From contig NZ_CP109499.1 in the NCBI RefSeq assembly GCF_036231965.1, positions 6,510,001 through 6,574,000 of the forward strand: DNA of 64,000 nt. Reading direction: 5' to 3'. Both the position numbers and the translations under genes were made by a program. Position 1 is the first letter of the stretch, and each line of letters opens with the position of its first letter. The DNA is from Streptomyces sp. NBC_01428. GTDB taxonomy: Bacteria > Actinomycetota > Actinomycetes > Streptomycetales > Streptomycetaceae. The notes below the pieces were generated by a model that was not told the origin of the DNA, searched no databases, and saw only the letters and a list, made by a program, of their open reading frames with translations. Positions 46,477 through 55,972 of this stretch are shown piece by piece.

Positions 46477-46500
46477 GCCAGGGGGACCGCGGCGGTCGTC

Positions 46501-46533
46501 CCCGGTCTCCGGCCTGGGGTGCCGGAGACCGGG
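46501..46533. terminator. Bidirectional hairpin terminator
   Basis: CCCGGTCTCCGGC (46501-46513) pairs perfectly with 46521-46533 over 13 bp, with a 7-base loop. It lies between the convergent NsdA-like and oxidoreductase genes. Confidence 0.82.
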
Positions 46534-46568
46534 AAGTCGGCTGTGCCCGCCGGGCGGGCCGGGGGCCG

Positions 46569-47969
46569 TCAGGCGGCCGCGGACTCCAGCCGCTGCTCCG
46601 ACGGGGCCCGGCGGACGTCCAGGTCCCGCAGGAGGGCGTGGGCGGCCCGTCGGGCCGAGTGCAGCGCGCCCTGGACGGTGCTGGTGTCCCGGTGGTCGCC
46701 GCACACGTACAGGCCCGCCAGCAGCCGTACCGGGCGCCGCGCGTCGTGCGGCGGCGGCATCGCCGGGACCGCCTCGGGTTCGTGATGGACCGCCAGCAGT
46801 TCCCAGCGGGACGTCGACGTCCCGTAGAGGCGCGCCAGTTGGGCGCGGACCGTCGCGTCCAGGTGGGCCGCGCCGGGCGGGGTGCCGAGCACGGTCGAGG
46901 AGACCAGGGCGCGGCCCGCCGGTGCCCGCGTCGGGTCGACCTGGCTGACGACCGCGGTGTGGGCCACCGGGCCGCCCCGGTCGGCGTCCAGGAGGAGGGC
47001 CGGGTCGGTGAGCGGGGGCTCGTCCATGGTGTGGTGCAGGACGGTCACCGGATGGAAGGCCGGGACGTGCAGCCCGGGCAGGAAGTCCGCGGCGGCGCGC
47101 GCCCCCGTCGCCAGCAGGACGGACCGGCAGCGGATCTCGCCGTGGTCCCGCGTCGAGACCCTGGTCGTGGAGACGGCGGTGACCTCGACGTTCGTGTGCA
47201 CGGTACCCGGCGGCAGGCCGACCGCGAGCAGCTCCGGGAGCGCGTCCGCGCCGCCCTCCGGCAGACACAGCCGGCCCGTGGCGAAGGAGTGCAGGGCGAG
47301 ATCCGCGCACCGGCTCGACGTCCCGAGCTCCGGGTCGCAGAGCAGGGCGGCCAGCAGGGGGCGCAGAAAGCCGTCGACCGTACGGGGTGGCAGGCCCCGG
47401 GCCGTCAGCGAACGGGCCGCGGTGAGGTCGGGGCGCGCGAGGAGCCGCTCCGGCTCGGTCGCGGCGAGCCGGCCGAGGGCCATCGCCAGACGGGACTGGT
47501 CCAGCGGGCCGCCGAGCGGTCCGGGCCGGGAGGTGCTGCGCGCCGGGCGGGCCAGCGGCAGCCGGGGGGCGCTCGCGAGGGCGCGTGCGGTGCTGAGTGC
47601 GCCCCTTGCGCTCCGTGGAGTGCCGGGTGCGGCGGCCCGGTGGTGGTGGCCGTCGCTGTGCAGCAGCACGCCGGGCGAGAACGGCCGCAGGACCAGGCCG
47701 TCCAGGCCCGGGGTGTGGCGCAGTTCCGGGTACGAGGTGGACAGGAGCCGGCCGAGCCGGTCCAGGCGGAAGCCGTCGACCTTCTCCGTGGACATCCGGC
47801 CGCCCACCTGGGGGCCGGCCTCCAGGACGACGGTCCTCAACCCCGCCCCGGTCAGATGTCGTGCGGCCGCGAGGCCGGCGACACCGGCTCCCACCACCAC
47901 GACGTCCACCTCTGCTGCGTATTCCGCGATCGCCGCACTGTGCGCGGCTTGACGTGCGGGCTCTGGCAC
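46569..47969 (-). CDS. FAD/NAD(P)-dependent oxidoreductase, amine-oxidase/desaturase-like
   Basis: A 466-residue flavoprotein. The dinucleotide motif VVVVGAGVAGLAAARHLTGA (about 23-42) and VVLEAGPQVGGRM place it with FAD-dependent amine oxidases and phytoene-desaturase relatives. A C-terminal FAD motif, LYVCGDHRDTSTVQGALHSA, is also present. The substrate is unknown; no carotenoid or polyamine genes are adjacent. GTG 47969 is supported by GAGGAGGGG just upstream. It stands as a single gene. Confidence 0.85.
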   Translation of the reverse strand: MPEPARQAAHSAAIAEYAAEVDVVVVGAGVAGLAAARHLTGAGLRTVVLEAGPQVGGRMSTEKVDGFRLDRLGRLLSTSYPELRHTPGLDGLVLRPFSPGVLLHSDGHHHRAAAPGTPRSARGALSTARALASAPRLPLARPARSTSRPGPLGGPLDQSRLAMALGRLAATEPERLLARPDLTAARSLTARGLPPRTVDGFLRPLLAALLCDPELGTSSRCADLALHSFATGRLCLPEGGADALPELLAVGLPPGTVHTNVEVTAVSTTRVSTRDHGEIRCRSVLLATGARAAADFLPGLHVPAFHPVTVLHHTMDEPPLTDPALLLDADRGGPVAHTAVVSQVDPTRAPAGRALVSSTVLGTPPGAAHLDATVRAQLARLYGTSTSRWELLAVHHEPEAVPAMPPPHDARRPVRLLAGLYVCGDHRDTSTVQGALHSARRAAHALLRDLDVRRAPSEQRLESAAA

Positions 47970-48223
47970 GTGCCCCTCCTCGAGGTTGCGCGGCCGGTGG
48001 GGACGTCATGCCCCCAACAGGCTTCAGGAATACCCGAGTTCGGATCGAGGGTGCGAGGCCCGCGCCGTGGGCGGAAGCCGCGCGGCAGCCGTGCACGGGG
48101 GCACGGGGGGTGCATGTGCCCGCCGGGGGAGGCCGGGAGGCCGGCGGAGCGGCCGGGCGGGGGCGCGCCCGGCGTGCGCGCTCCCCCTTCCCGGCCTCGG
48201 CCCGGAGCGGCCCGTTCCCGTCC

Positions 48224-49141
48224 TCAGCCCAGAGCGGCCCGCAGTGTCCCGTCGATCGACGGGAACGCGAAGGTGAAGCCGGACTCGAGCAGACGGGTCG
48301 GGAGCACGCGCTGGCTGCCCAGGATCTCCCCGGACATCTCGCCCAGGGCCAGGCGCATGAGCGGAGCGGGCGTGGCCAGCAGGGTCGGGCGGTGCAGCAC
48401 CCGGCCCATGGCCTCGGTGATCTCCCGGTTGGTGAGCGGGTCGGGGGCCGTCAGGTTCACCGGCCCGGACACCGACTCCGTGTCCATGAGGTGCCGGATC
48501 GCGGCCACCTCGTCGTGCAGGGCGATGAAGCTCCAGTACTGGCGGCCGTCGCCCAGCCGGCCGCCGAGGCCCGCCTTGAACAGCGGAAACAGCTTCGCCC
48601 ACGCCCCGCCCGCCCGGGACACCACGAGCCCGGTCCGGGGCAGCACCGTGCGCACCCCGGCCTCCTGCGCGGGCGCCGTCGCCTCCTCCCACTCCACGCA
48701 CACCGAGGACAGGAACCCGTCGCCGGGCGGCGCCGACTCGTCCACCGCGCGGCTGCCCGTGTCGCCGTAGAAGCCGATCGCGCTGCCGTTCACGAAGACC
48801 CGCGGCGGCTCGTCGAGCGAGGCCACCGCCTCGGCGAGCGTCGCCGTCCCGAGCACCCGGCTGTCCCGGATCTGCTTCTTGTACGCCTCGGTCCACGGAC
48901 GCGAGGCGACCCCGGCGCCGGCGAGGTTGACCACGGCGGCGCACCCGAGGAGCCCGGCCGCGTCGATCCGCTGCCGCTGCGGGTCCCAGCGCACCTCGTC
49001 CCGCGAACGGGGGGCGTGCCGCACGAGCCGCACCACCTCGTGTCCGTCCGCCCGCAGGGAGCGTGCGAGTTCGGAGCCGATGAGGCCGGACGCGCCGGCG
49101 ATCGCGATACGGGAACCCGGGGGGAGGGAGGAGTCGCTCAT
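48224..49141 (-). CDS. TIGR01777-type epimerase (YfcH/SulA-like)
   Basis: A 305-residue SDR-like protein. The Rossmann motif is IAIAGASGLIGSELARSL. VVNLAGAGVASRPW, SAIGFYGDTG (the YG motif), LPRTGLVVSRAGGA and the C-terminal GSQRVLPTRLLESGFTF are hallmark segments of this epimerase family. Relatives affect cell division and chloroplast biology; the actual reaction is unproven. ATG 49141 is chosen at the start of the conserved SDSSLPPGSRIAIAG. It diverges from the GNAT gene 72 bases away. Confidence 0.88.
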   Translation of the reverse strand: MSDSSLPPGSRIAIAGASGLIGSELARSLRADGHEVVRLVRHAPRSRDEVRWDPQRQRIDAAGLLGCAAVVNLAGAGVASRPWTEAYKKQIRDSRVLGTATLAEAVASLDEPPRVFVNGSAIGFYGDTGSRAVDESAPPGDGFLSSVCVEWEEATAPAQEAGVRTVLPRTGLVVSRAGGAWAKLFPLFKAGLGGRLGDGRQYWSFIALHDEVAAIRHLMDTESVSGPVNLTAPDPLTNREITEAMGRVLHRPTLLATPAPLMRLALGEMSGEILGSQRVLPTRLLESGFTFAFPSIDGTLRAALG

Positions 49142-49213
49142 GGATCCATCCTGCCCGCAGGACGGCGGAAATCCCGGAACGGACCTCCGTACGGCCGCCG
49201 TACAGTGATCGGC

Positions 49214-49705
49214 ATGGCAGCCGCACCGCACATACGTACCGCCACCCTCGACGACGAGGACGCGCTCGGCAGGCTCGACCGCGACACCTGGTCCACGCTG
49301 CACGCCGTCATGCCGCGGCCCCAGCCGCCCTACGAGCCGTTCTACAGCGAGCGGTTCGGCCCCCGCGACCACCTCGTCGCCGAACTCGACGGCCGGGTCG
49401 TCGGGTACATCCGGCTGGGCTTCCCGACCCCGCTCGCCTGCAACGCGCACGTCCGGCAGATCCTCGGACTCGCCGTCGCCGACGAGGCGCGCGGCGCCGG
49501 GGTGGGCCGCGCGCTGCTGCGGGCCGTGTGCGAGGAGGCCCGCGGCCAGGGTGCCCGGCGCATCACGCTGCGGGTGCTCGGCCACAACGCCCCGGCGCGC
49601 GGGCTCTACGCCTCCGAGGGCTTCGCCGTCGAGGGCGTCCTGCGCGAGGAATTCCTGCTCGACGGGGTCTACGTGGACGACGTCCTCATGGGCCGCTCCC
49701 TCTGA
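49214..49705 (+). CDS. GNAT-family N-acetyltransferase
   Basis: A 163-residue acetyltransferase. The acetyl-CoA motif is ILGLAVADEARGAGVGRALL (about 86-105), followed by ITLRVLGHNAPARGLYASEG, typical of RimI/PhnO-like members. The acceptor is unknown. ATG 49214 is 72 bases from the divergent epimerase gene, so they share a short promoter region. Confidence 0.88.
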   Translation: MAAAPHIRTATLDDEDALGRLDRDTWSTLHAVMPRPQPPYEPFYSERFGPRDHLVAELDGRVVGYIRLGFPTPLACNAHVRQILGLAVADEARGAGVGRALLRAVCEEARGQGARRITLRVLGHNAPARGLYASEGFAVEGVLREEFLLDGVYVDDVLMGRSL

Positions 49706-49816
49706 CCGAAGCGCGTCGGGGGCCGCTCCCGGCGACCGTCGCGCGTTCCCCCGCGCCACCCGCCCGCAGCCAGCCTCGTTCGCGCCCGGGCGCGCCGCCG
49801 ATCCCGCGAGCGGGCG

Positions 49817-50482
49817 TCAGTTCTCGTCCGCGGTGAGTGACGGGCGCATCCCGCCCAGGAGATGACGCAGGCAGCGGACCGCCAGCTCGGCGGGGGAGCC
49901 CGGACCGTCGGCCGCCGCGTCCGTGGCCGCCCAGGTCTCCAGCGCGATCCTGATCGCGTCGGTGGCCGCCGCGGCGGCCAGCCGGACCTCCAGCGGGTCC
50001 GCGTCGGCGCCCGCGAGCCGCGCCACCACCGGGACCAGCCGTTCCTCCGACTCCTGGTTCACCCGGTACCAGACGGCCCGCAGCGCCGGATCGTCGACCG
50101 CCGCGCGCAGCAGCGCCCGCGTCTGTTCCAGCCCGTCCACCGCGCGCGCGTCCGGTGCGGACAGCGCCTCGACGGTCGCCCGCTCCAGGGCCTCGGGCAG
50201 TGCCGTGCCCGGTCCGGTCGCCGCGAGCACGGCGCGCCAGCGGTCGCCCCCCGACGCGAGCAACGGGCCCACGGCGTCCTGCTTGTTGCGGAAGTAGCGG
50301 TAGAAGGTGCGCAGGGCCACGCCGGCCCGGCGGGCGATGTCCTCGGCCGTGGTGCCGTCCGGACCGAACTCCGTGAAGAGCTCCGCCGCCGCGCGGGCGA
50401 TGTCGAGCTGGGTCGCGGCCTTGCGGCGCTCGGTCAGCGAGAGGGCGGGGGGTTCGGGGGCCGGGGGCGGCTGGCTGCTCAC
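49817..50482 (-). CDS. TetR-family transcriptional regulator
   Basis: A 221-residue repressor. The HTH is clear: TQLDIARAAAELFTEFGPDG, IARRAGVALRTFYRYFRNKQ (about 22-65). The C-terminal domain is helical. It diverges from an SDR gene, with a perfect inverted repeat between the two starts; the usual inference is autoregulation and control of the SDR. GTG 50482 starts SSQPPPAPEPPALSLTERRK; longer frames run through the operator. Confidence 0.88.
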   Translation of the reverse strand: MSSQPPPAPEPPALSLTERRKAATQLDIARAAAELFTEFGPDGTTAEDIARRAGVALRTFYRYFRNKQDAVGPLLASGGDRWRAVLAATGPGTALPEALERATVEALSAPDARAVDGLEQTRALLRAAVDDPALRAVWYRVNQESEERLVPVVARLAGADADPLEVRLAAAAATDAIRIALETWAATDAAADGPGSPAELAVRCLRHLLGGMRPSLTADEN

Positions 50483-50528
50483 GGGGAAAGCGTACGCCGC
50501 GGACGTGGGGAGGGGCACAGTTCGCCGT

Positions 50529-50547
50529 GATGGCAAAACGTGCCATC
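50529..50547. promoter_or_regulatory. TetR-type operator between TetR and SDR genes
   Basis: GATGGCA-AAACG-TGCCATC: a perfect 7-bp inverted repeat with a 5-base spacer, 47 bases before the TetR start and 110 before the SDR start. A second imperfect ACGTA/TACGT pair lies at about 50550-50568. The size fits a TetR dimer site. Confidence 0.7.
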
Positions 50548-50657
50548 TCGACGTACTGTGCAATACGTTACGCCGTATCACAGCCGTATCACCGCGCACT
50601 GCCGCGGCCGGTGCCGGGAGAACCGGCGGCGGCCCGAGGACCGGGAGGACCACCACC

Positions 50658-51443
50658 ATGAACCGATACGAAGGACGCCGGGCGCTCGTCACCGGAGGCG
50701 GCTCCGGCATAGGCCAGGCCACCGTGGAGCGGATGCTGGCCGAGGGCGGGCACGTCGTCGCCGCCGACGTGAGCGACGCGGGCCTGGCCGACACCGCGGC
50801 CCGGGCGGGCGCCCACGCCGGGCGGCTGACCACCGTCGTCGTGGACATCGCCGACGAGGCGTCCGTCCGCGGGGCCGTCGCCGAGGCCGTCCGCGTCCTC
50901 GGCGGTCTGGACGTACTCGTCAACGCCGCCGGCATCCTGCGCTCCGCGCACACCCACACGATGCCGCTCGCCGACTTCAACCAGGTCATCGCCGTCAACC
51001 TGACCGGCACGTTCCTGATGATCCGGGAGGCGCTGCCCCACCTGCTCGCCGGACAGGGGCCCGCCGTCGTCAACTTCAGCTCGACGTCGGCGGCGTTCGC
51101 CCACCCCTACATGGCGGCGTACGCGGCCTCCAAGGGCGGCATCCAGTCCATGACGCACGCCCTGGCGAGCGAGTACGGCAAGCAGGGCGTGCGCTTCACC
51201 GCCGTACAGCCCGGATCCATCTCCTCGGGCATGACCGACGGCTCGGGCGCCAGCAGGCGGAGTGTCGGCCCCGGACTGCCCGCGGACGCCGACCGGAGCC
51301 TGTTCGCCAAGCTGGCGCCCGCCCTCGGCGAGGGCTTCGCCGGTCCCGAGGCGGTCGCCGGAGTCGTGGCCATGCTCGCCTCGGAGGACGGACGCTTCAT
51401 CACCGGCACCGAGGTGCGCATCGACGGCGGCACCCACTTCTGA
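50658..51443 (+). CDS. Short-chain dehydrogenase/reductase
   Basis: A 261-residue classical SDR. It has the NAD(P) motif ALVTGGGSGIGQATVERM, VLVNAAGIL, the Ser in VVNFSSTSAAF and the YxxxK motif in YAASKGG. The C-terminal FITGTEVRIDGGTHF is typical of 3-oxoacyl-ACP reductase-like family members. The substrate is unknown. It is probably controlled by the divergent TetR gene through the inverted repeat at 50529-50547. Confidence 0.9.
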   Translation: MNRYEGRRALVTGGGSGIGQATVERMLAEGGHVVAADVSDAGLADTAARAGAHAGRLTTVVVDIADEASVRGAVAEAVRVLGGLDVLVNAAGILRSAHTHTMPLADFNQVIAVNLTGTFLMIREALPHLLAGQGPAVVNFSSTSAAFAHPYMAAYAASKGGIQSMTHALASEYGKQGVRFTAVQPGSISSGMTDGSGASRRSVGPGLPADADRSLFAKLAPALGEGFAGPEAVAGVVAMLASEDGRFITGTEVRIDGGTHF

Positions 51444-51518
51444 GCGGCCGGCCGCTCGGCACCGGGGAGCGTCGCAACCGGGCCGGGGACCGGAGCTCGG
51501 GGCAGGGTCCGCCCCGGG

Positions 51519-52703
51519 TCAGGACGTGACCAGGTCGCCCGTGTCGACGCGGGCCGTGGCGTGCGTCGCCTTGCGGGCGTCGCCCGCCACCTCGTGCGCC
51601 GTCAGCACGTACCCCGTCTCGCTGTCCGAGGTCGACCGGGCGAAGACCACGCCGTACACCTTGCCGTCGGTGGTCAGCAGGGGGCCGCCGGAGTTGCCCG
51701 GGCGGACCGTCGAGCGGATCGAGTAGATCTCGCGGGTCACCGTGCCGGAGTTGTAGATGTTCTGGCCCGTCGCGTTGATCCGGCTCGCCACCGTGGCCGC
51801 CTGGAGGTCGAGGCCGCCGTCCTGGGGATAGCCCGCGACCACCGCGGAGTCGCCGCGCGAGGCGACCCCGTCGAAGGGCAGCACGGGGGCCCGCAGGCCC
51901 GGCACGTACAGCACGGCGACGTCCTTCTGCGGGTCGAACAGCACCACGCGCGCCGGATAGGGCCGGCTGACCCCGCCCACCCGGACGGTCGGCCGGTCGA
52001 TGCCCGCCACCACGTGGGCGTTGGTCATCACGCGCTGCGCGGAGTAGACGAAACCACTGCCCTCGCGGCCCTGGTTGCCCGACACGCCCTCGACCTTCAC
52101 CGTGCTCAGCTTCGCGGCGTTCGTCGCGGACGGGGTGACGCTGTCGCCGGAGGGCCGCGCGACACCCGCCGTCGGCTCGTTCTCGAAGGGGTTGAAGACC
52201 TGCGGGAAGCCCGCCTCCGTGAGCGCGGAGGTGGCGTGCGAGAACCACGTCGGCGTGGTCTCCGGCATCGTCTTCTGCACGGCGCCCAGCAGCGCCGAGT
52301 TGCGGATCGACTGCGTGACCACCGGTGACGAGGAGGCACCCAGCACGCTCGCGGCCACCCAGGCCACCAGCAGCACCGCCAGGGTGTTCGCCGCGGCCCC
52401 GCCGATCCCGTCCGCGACCCGCAGCGGGCCCTGGTCCAGCTCCCGGCGCAGCTTCATGGCCAGCCGCCCGGCCAGCTCGTGACCCACCACTCCGGGCACC
52501 AGCACCGTGAGCACCGCCGTGACCGTCGCCGCCGGGGTGCCCGCCGTGACCAGCTCCATCATCCAGGGCAGCACCCACACGCCGATCACGGCGCCGCCCA
52601 CGAAACCTGCCAACGAGACACAGCCGGCCACCAGGCCACGGCGGTACCCGGACGCCGCGTAGGCCAGGATGACCAGCATCAGCAGGAGGTCGAGCACGTC
52701 CAC
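51519..52703 (-). CDS. MarP-like membrane serine protease
   Basis: A 394-residue protein. The N-terminal CvpA-like part has four membrane segments (about 3-125, DVLDLLLMLVILAYAASGYR). A periplasmic-side trypsin-like domain follows, with the catalytic His in MTNAHVV, Asp in DPQKDVAVLYV and Ser in RPGNSGGPLL. In Mycobacterium tuberculosis MarP keeps cytoplasmic pH under acid stress; that role is inferred here from family only. GTG 52703 starts the first membrane segment. Confidence 0.9.
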   Translation of the reverse strand: MDVLDLLLMLVILAYAASGYRRGLVAGCVSLAGFVGGAVIGVWVLPWMMELVTAGTPAATVTAVLTVLVPGVVGHELAGRLAMKLRRELDQGPLRVADGIGGAAANTLAVLLVAWVAASVLGASSSPVVTQSIRNSALLGAVQKTMPETTPTWFSHATSALTEAGFPQVFNPFENEPTAGVARPSGDSVTPSATNAAKLSTVKVEGVSGNQGREGSGFVYSAQRVMTNAHVVAGIDRPTVRVGGVSRPYPARVVLFDPQKDVAVLYVPGLRAPVLPFDGVASRGDSAVVAGYPQDGGLDLQAATVASRINATGQNIYNSGTVTREIYSIRSTVRPGNSGGPLLTTDGKVYGVVFARSTSDSETGYVLTAHEVAGDARKATHATARVDTGDLVTS

Positions 52704-52891
52704 GGAGCCGCCTTTCTCTGGGGCCCCTTAGTACGCGCCGGGCGGGCCCATTGATCAGTCACGCGCGTGTGGTGCCGCGGAAACGACCACACACGCGTGG
52801 ACCTGTAAAAACGTCCCGGACACACCTGATGGTTCCACCGGGTGGCACACCACACATCGCGGGCCGCGCGGATCCGGGTCAGGGTGGGTCC

Positions 52892-53818
52892 ATGCGTGTC
52901 TTCGGGAATGCTCGGGGGCCTCGAATACGGAACGGGCGGCGAGAACCCCGCCCCGTACGCCACGGACGCCCGGAACACCGGGCGGACGGGGCCCGCACAC
53001 GATCGGGGCGCGAGCCCCGGCCCCCCGGACCGTGGAGTCCGCGCCGCCCCTGGGCGGCGCTGCCGAAGCCGGCCCTCGTCCTGCTGGCCTGCGTGCCGGG
53101 CCTCCTCGCCGTCGCGGCGCTCGTGACCTGCGCGGCGGGCGTGGACCGAAGCGCGACGCGCGCGGCCGTCGCGCCCCCGGTGACGGCGCGGGCGGCGGCG
53201 GAACGCCCCGTCGAACGGCCGCCCATCGTGCCGCGGTCGACGTGGCTCCGGTCCGCGGACCCGCACCGGCAGCCACCGCCCCGCTACGACGACCGCGTCG
53301 TCGCGGTCTTCGTCCACCACACCGACTCGCCGAACGGCTACGACTGCGCCGACGTGCCCCGCATCATCGGCGACCTCTACGCGGGCCAGACCGGCGCCAA
53401 GCAGTGGGACGACATCGGCTACAACTTCCTCGTCGACCGCTGCGGCACCATCTACGAGGGCCGCGCCGGCGGTGTCGACCGGCCCGTCACCGGAGCCCAC
53501 GCCCAGGGCTTCAACCACCGCACCGCCGGGATCGCCGCGATCGGCACCTTCACGGCGGGCGTGCCGGTGCCGAAGGCCATGACCGACGCCATCGCCCGCC
53601 TCGCCGCCTGGAAGCTCGGCCTCGGCGGCGTCGACCCCCGGGGCACCGTCCGCCTCGTCTCCAGCAACAGCCTCAGCCGCTACCCCAAGGGCAGCACCGC
53701 CGTCCTGCCCACCATCGCCGGGCACGACGACGGCTTCATGACGAGCTGCCCGGGCGCCGCCCTCGCCGCCCGCCTCCCGGAGATCCGCGCCGATGCGGCC
53801 CGCTACCAGGGCCGCTGA
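52892..53818 (+). CDS. PGRP-type N-acetylmuramoyl-L-alanine amidase
   Basis: A 308-residue secreted or membrane-anchored peptidoglycan hydrolase. It has a long Arg-rich N-terminus, a membrane segment (about 60-80, LVLLACVPGLLAVAALVTCA) and a PGRP/amidase_2 domain from about residue 108 (PIVPRSTWLRSA). Zinc ligands are visible: His in VFVHHTDS, His in IAGHDDGF and Cys in MTSCPGAAL, plus the Tyr in IGYNFLVD. It should cut the bond between MurNAc and L-Ala. ATG 52892 is chosen; the upstream frame begins in the promoter region. Confidence 0.88.
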   Translation: MRVFGNARGPRIRNGRREPRPVRHGRPEHRADGARTRSGREPRPPGPWSPRRPWAALPKPALVLLACVPGLLAVAALVTCAAGVDRSATRAAVAPPVTARAAAERPVERPPIVPRSTWLRSADPHRQPPPRYDDRVVAVFVHHTDSPNGYDCADVPRIIGDLYAGQTGAKQWDDIGYNFLVDRCGTIYEGRAGGVDRPVTGAHAQGFNHRTAGIAAIGTFTAGVPVPKAMTDAIARLAAWKLGLGGVDPRGTVRLVSSNSLSRYPKGSTAVLPTIAGHDDGFMTSCPGAALAARLPEIRADAARYQGR

Positions 53819-53968
53819 CCGCCCGCCCGAGTCCGCGCGCTCCCCGCCCCGGGTCCCGTCCCTGGCGAGCCCGCACGACCGGTCACAGCCGCGCCGCAGG
53901 CCGCTCACAGCCTCCGCAGAGCCGAGCCGCCCAGCATCGGGTGTACGCACTGACCGGAGGTGGGGATC

Positions 53969-54208
53969 ATGAACATCAGTCGGCGGGAGAACACGGGACA
54001 CCCGGAGCGGGCGGGCGGCTGGGCGAACGGAGTCCGGGGCCCCTGGGTGGTGGTCTGCGCGGCGGCGACCGTCGTCCTCGGTCCGGCGGCGGTCACGGCC
54101 TCCGCGCTGGGACAGGCCAACGCGGCCCCCCTGCGCCACACCGTGCGGGCCGAGCAGCCGCAGGCCTACCTCCCCGCGGATCTCACCCGGCGCAGGACGA
54201 CGGCCTGA
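53969..54208 (+). CDS. Small secreted protein
   Basis: A 79-residue protein with a signal-like segment (about 22-48, WVVVCAAATVVLGPAAVTAS) and a possible cleavage site near ANA|AP. The mature part is about 30 residues and basic (APLRHTVRAEQPQAYLPADL). Nothing suggests a function. GGAGG at 53956-53960 sets ATG 53969. It is single, between the amidase gene and a convergent DUF4240 gene. Confidence 0.6.
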   Translation: MNISRRENTGHPERAGGWANGVRGPWVVVCAAATVVLGPAAVTASALGQANAAPLRHTVRAEQPQAYLPADLTRRRTTA

Positions 54209-54266
54209 GCGCGCCGCCGACGGTCCGCGCGGCGCACGCTGCCCGGGCGCCGGGGCAGGCCCGAGG

Positions 54267-54788
54267 TCAGCTCTCCCGGAACCGCTCCCACAGCTTCGGG
54301 TAGCGCTCCGCGACGAGGGGCTCGTTCTCGAAGTCCAGCGGGGTACCGGCCGGCTCGGCGGCCGCGCCCGGGATGCCGAGGTCAGGTGCCACGGCGCCGG
54401 TCAGCTGCTCATAGGCCTCGTCCGCCGCGTACCCGAGCTCCTCGCCGTCGCCGTCGATCTCCTCGTCGAAGTCGTCCAGCAGCTCGGCGAGCGTGTCGGG
54501 GTCGTGCATCGCGCCCTCGAAGACCTCGCGGCCCTGGCCGATCAGCCAGCACCGGAAGAAGTCGAAGGCGTCGTCGCTGGCCCCGTCCAGCAGGACCCAG
54601 GCGGCGCCCCACAGATCCCAGCGGTAGGCACGGTTGTAGCGGGACTCGAAGTGCCGGGCGAAGTCCAGGACCGAGTCGGGGTCCAACTGGACGAGCCGTT
54701 CGACCAGCAGGTCGGCCTGTTCCTCGGGATCGCCCTCGGCAGCCTCGCGGGTCGAATCCACCAGCTGCCAGAACTCCGTCTCGTCCAT
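54267..54788 (-). CDS. DUF4240 protein
   Basis: A 173-residue acidic protein of the DUF4240 family: MDETEFWQLVDSTREAAEGD at the start, FARHFESRYNRAYRWDLWGA, and FFRCWLIGQGREVFEGAMHD. The family is common in Streptomyces and often linked to immunity-type or accessory roles, but this is not established. The start is ATG 54788; a GTG one codon upstream is equally possible. It is followed by no clear terminator. Confidence 0.85.
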   Translation of the reverse strand: MDETEFWQLVDSTREAAEGDPEEQADLLVERLVQLDPDSVLDFARHFESRYNRAYRWDLWGAAWVLLDGASDDAFDFFRCWLIGQGREVFEGAMHDPDTLAELLDDFDEEIDGDGEELGYAADEAYEQLTGAVAPDLGIPGAAAEPAGTPLDFENEPLVAERYPKLWERFRES

Positions 54789-54930
54789 CACGGGTCAAGC
54801 ATCGGGCCTGCGCGGGAGGGACGCACGCGGAGTGGCGCAGATTGTTATGCGTGCACATGCCGAAGGTAAAACCGCCGGGTTCGTACGGATTTCAAGCGGC
54901 GCGCGTCCGCGGCCCTCCACGGAACCGCGA

Positions 54931-55902
54931 TCACCGGTAGAGCGCGGCCGACCGGACGGCGTCCTCGGCGCAGCGCTCCCGCAGCGACGCCGGAGCCAGC
55001 ACCTCCACCTCCGGTCCGAGTCCGCGCAGCTGGGCGCGGGCGACCTCCTCCGACTCCATGAGCAGCGTGAGGCCCACCCAGCCCTGCCCGTCGGGCACAC
55101 CGGACATCCCCAGCGCCTCCTTCGCGGACGCCGGATCCAGCACGTACGGCAGCCGGCGGACGCCGTCCGGGGACAGCCGGACGGTGATCTCGGCCCGCAG
55201 GACGGACCGGGCGAACTCCTCGGCCCGCTCCGCCCAGAACCCCGGCAGATCGAACCCGTCCTCCCGCCGGAACCGCTCCGCGCCGGGCTCGACGGCGGTG
55301 AACCGGTCGATCCGGTACACCCGGAAGGCCTCCGTACCGGACACACGTGCGCAGAGGTACCACAGGCCCGCCTTGAGGACGAGACCGTACGGTTCGAGCG
55401 TCCGCTCCACCTCCGAGGCGTCCCGCCGGTACCGCGCGACGATCGGCCGGTCGTCCCAGACCGCGTCCGCGACCGACGGGAGCAGCTCCGGCGTCTGCGG
55501 CTCGCTGAACCAGGCGGGCGCGTCCAGATGGAAACGCTGCGCCGCCGTCCGCGAGGCGTCCCGCACCGAGGGCTGGAGCGCCGCCGACACCTTCAGCCGG
55601 GCCGCCGACGCCGTGTCCTCCAGGCCCATCTCACGCAGCGCCCCCGGCACCCCGCTCAGGAACAGCGCCTCCGCCTCGCTGCGCGCCAGACCCGTGAGAC
55701 CCGTGCGGTAGCCCCCGACCAGGCGGTAGCCACCGGCCCGGCCCCGGTCCGCGTACACCGGGACCCCCGCCTCGGAGAGCGCCTGCGCGTCCCGCGTGAT
55801 GGTGCGCTCGGACACCTCCAGCTCCCGCGCCAGCTCGGCGGCGGTCATCGACGTCCGGGTCTGGAGCAGCAGCACCATCTTGATCAGACGAGCAGCGCGC
55901 AT
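54931..55902 (-). CDS. WYL-domain transcriptional regulator (DeoR/HTH_11 type)
   Basis: A 323-residue regulator. The N-terminal HTH covers residues 2-50 (RLIKMVLLLQTRTSMTAAEL and ARELEVSERTITRDAQALSE). A WYL domain follows (about 140-220), with DDRPIVARYRRDASEVERTL and the modified WYL motif in GLWYLCARV, then a C-terminal helical domain. WYL domains bind ligands, often nucleotides or nucleic acid. ATG 55902 begins MRAARLIKMVLLL; the frame runs on upstream without a better site. It stands alone. Confidence 0.88.
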   Translation of the reverse strand: MRAARLIKMVLLLQTRTSMTAAELARELEVSERTITRDAQALSEAGVPVYADRGRAGGYRLVGGYRTGLTGLARSEAEALFLSGVPGALREMGLEDTASAARLKVSAALQPSVRDASRTAAQRFHLDAPAWFSEPQTPELLPSVADAVWDDRPIVARYRRDASEVERTLEPYGLVLKAGLWYLCARVSGTEAFRVYRIDRFTAVEPGAERFRREDGFDLPGFWAERAEEFARSVLRAEITVRLSPDGVRRLPYVLDPASAKEALGMSGVPDGQGWVGLTLLMESEEVARAQLRGLGPEVEVLAPASLRERCAEDAVRSAALYR

Positions 55903-55972
55903 GCGTTCATGATGCCGGGCCCCACTGACAACAAGGAGACGGACCGCTGACAACCCGGCCACGGCGGGAACG

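Noticed and set aside
49706..49816. Terminator between the GNAT and TetR genes
   Set aside because: Only short, imperfect G/C pairings were found; nothing distinguishes them from background in this composition.
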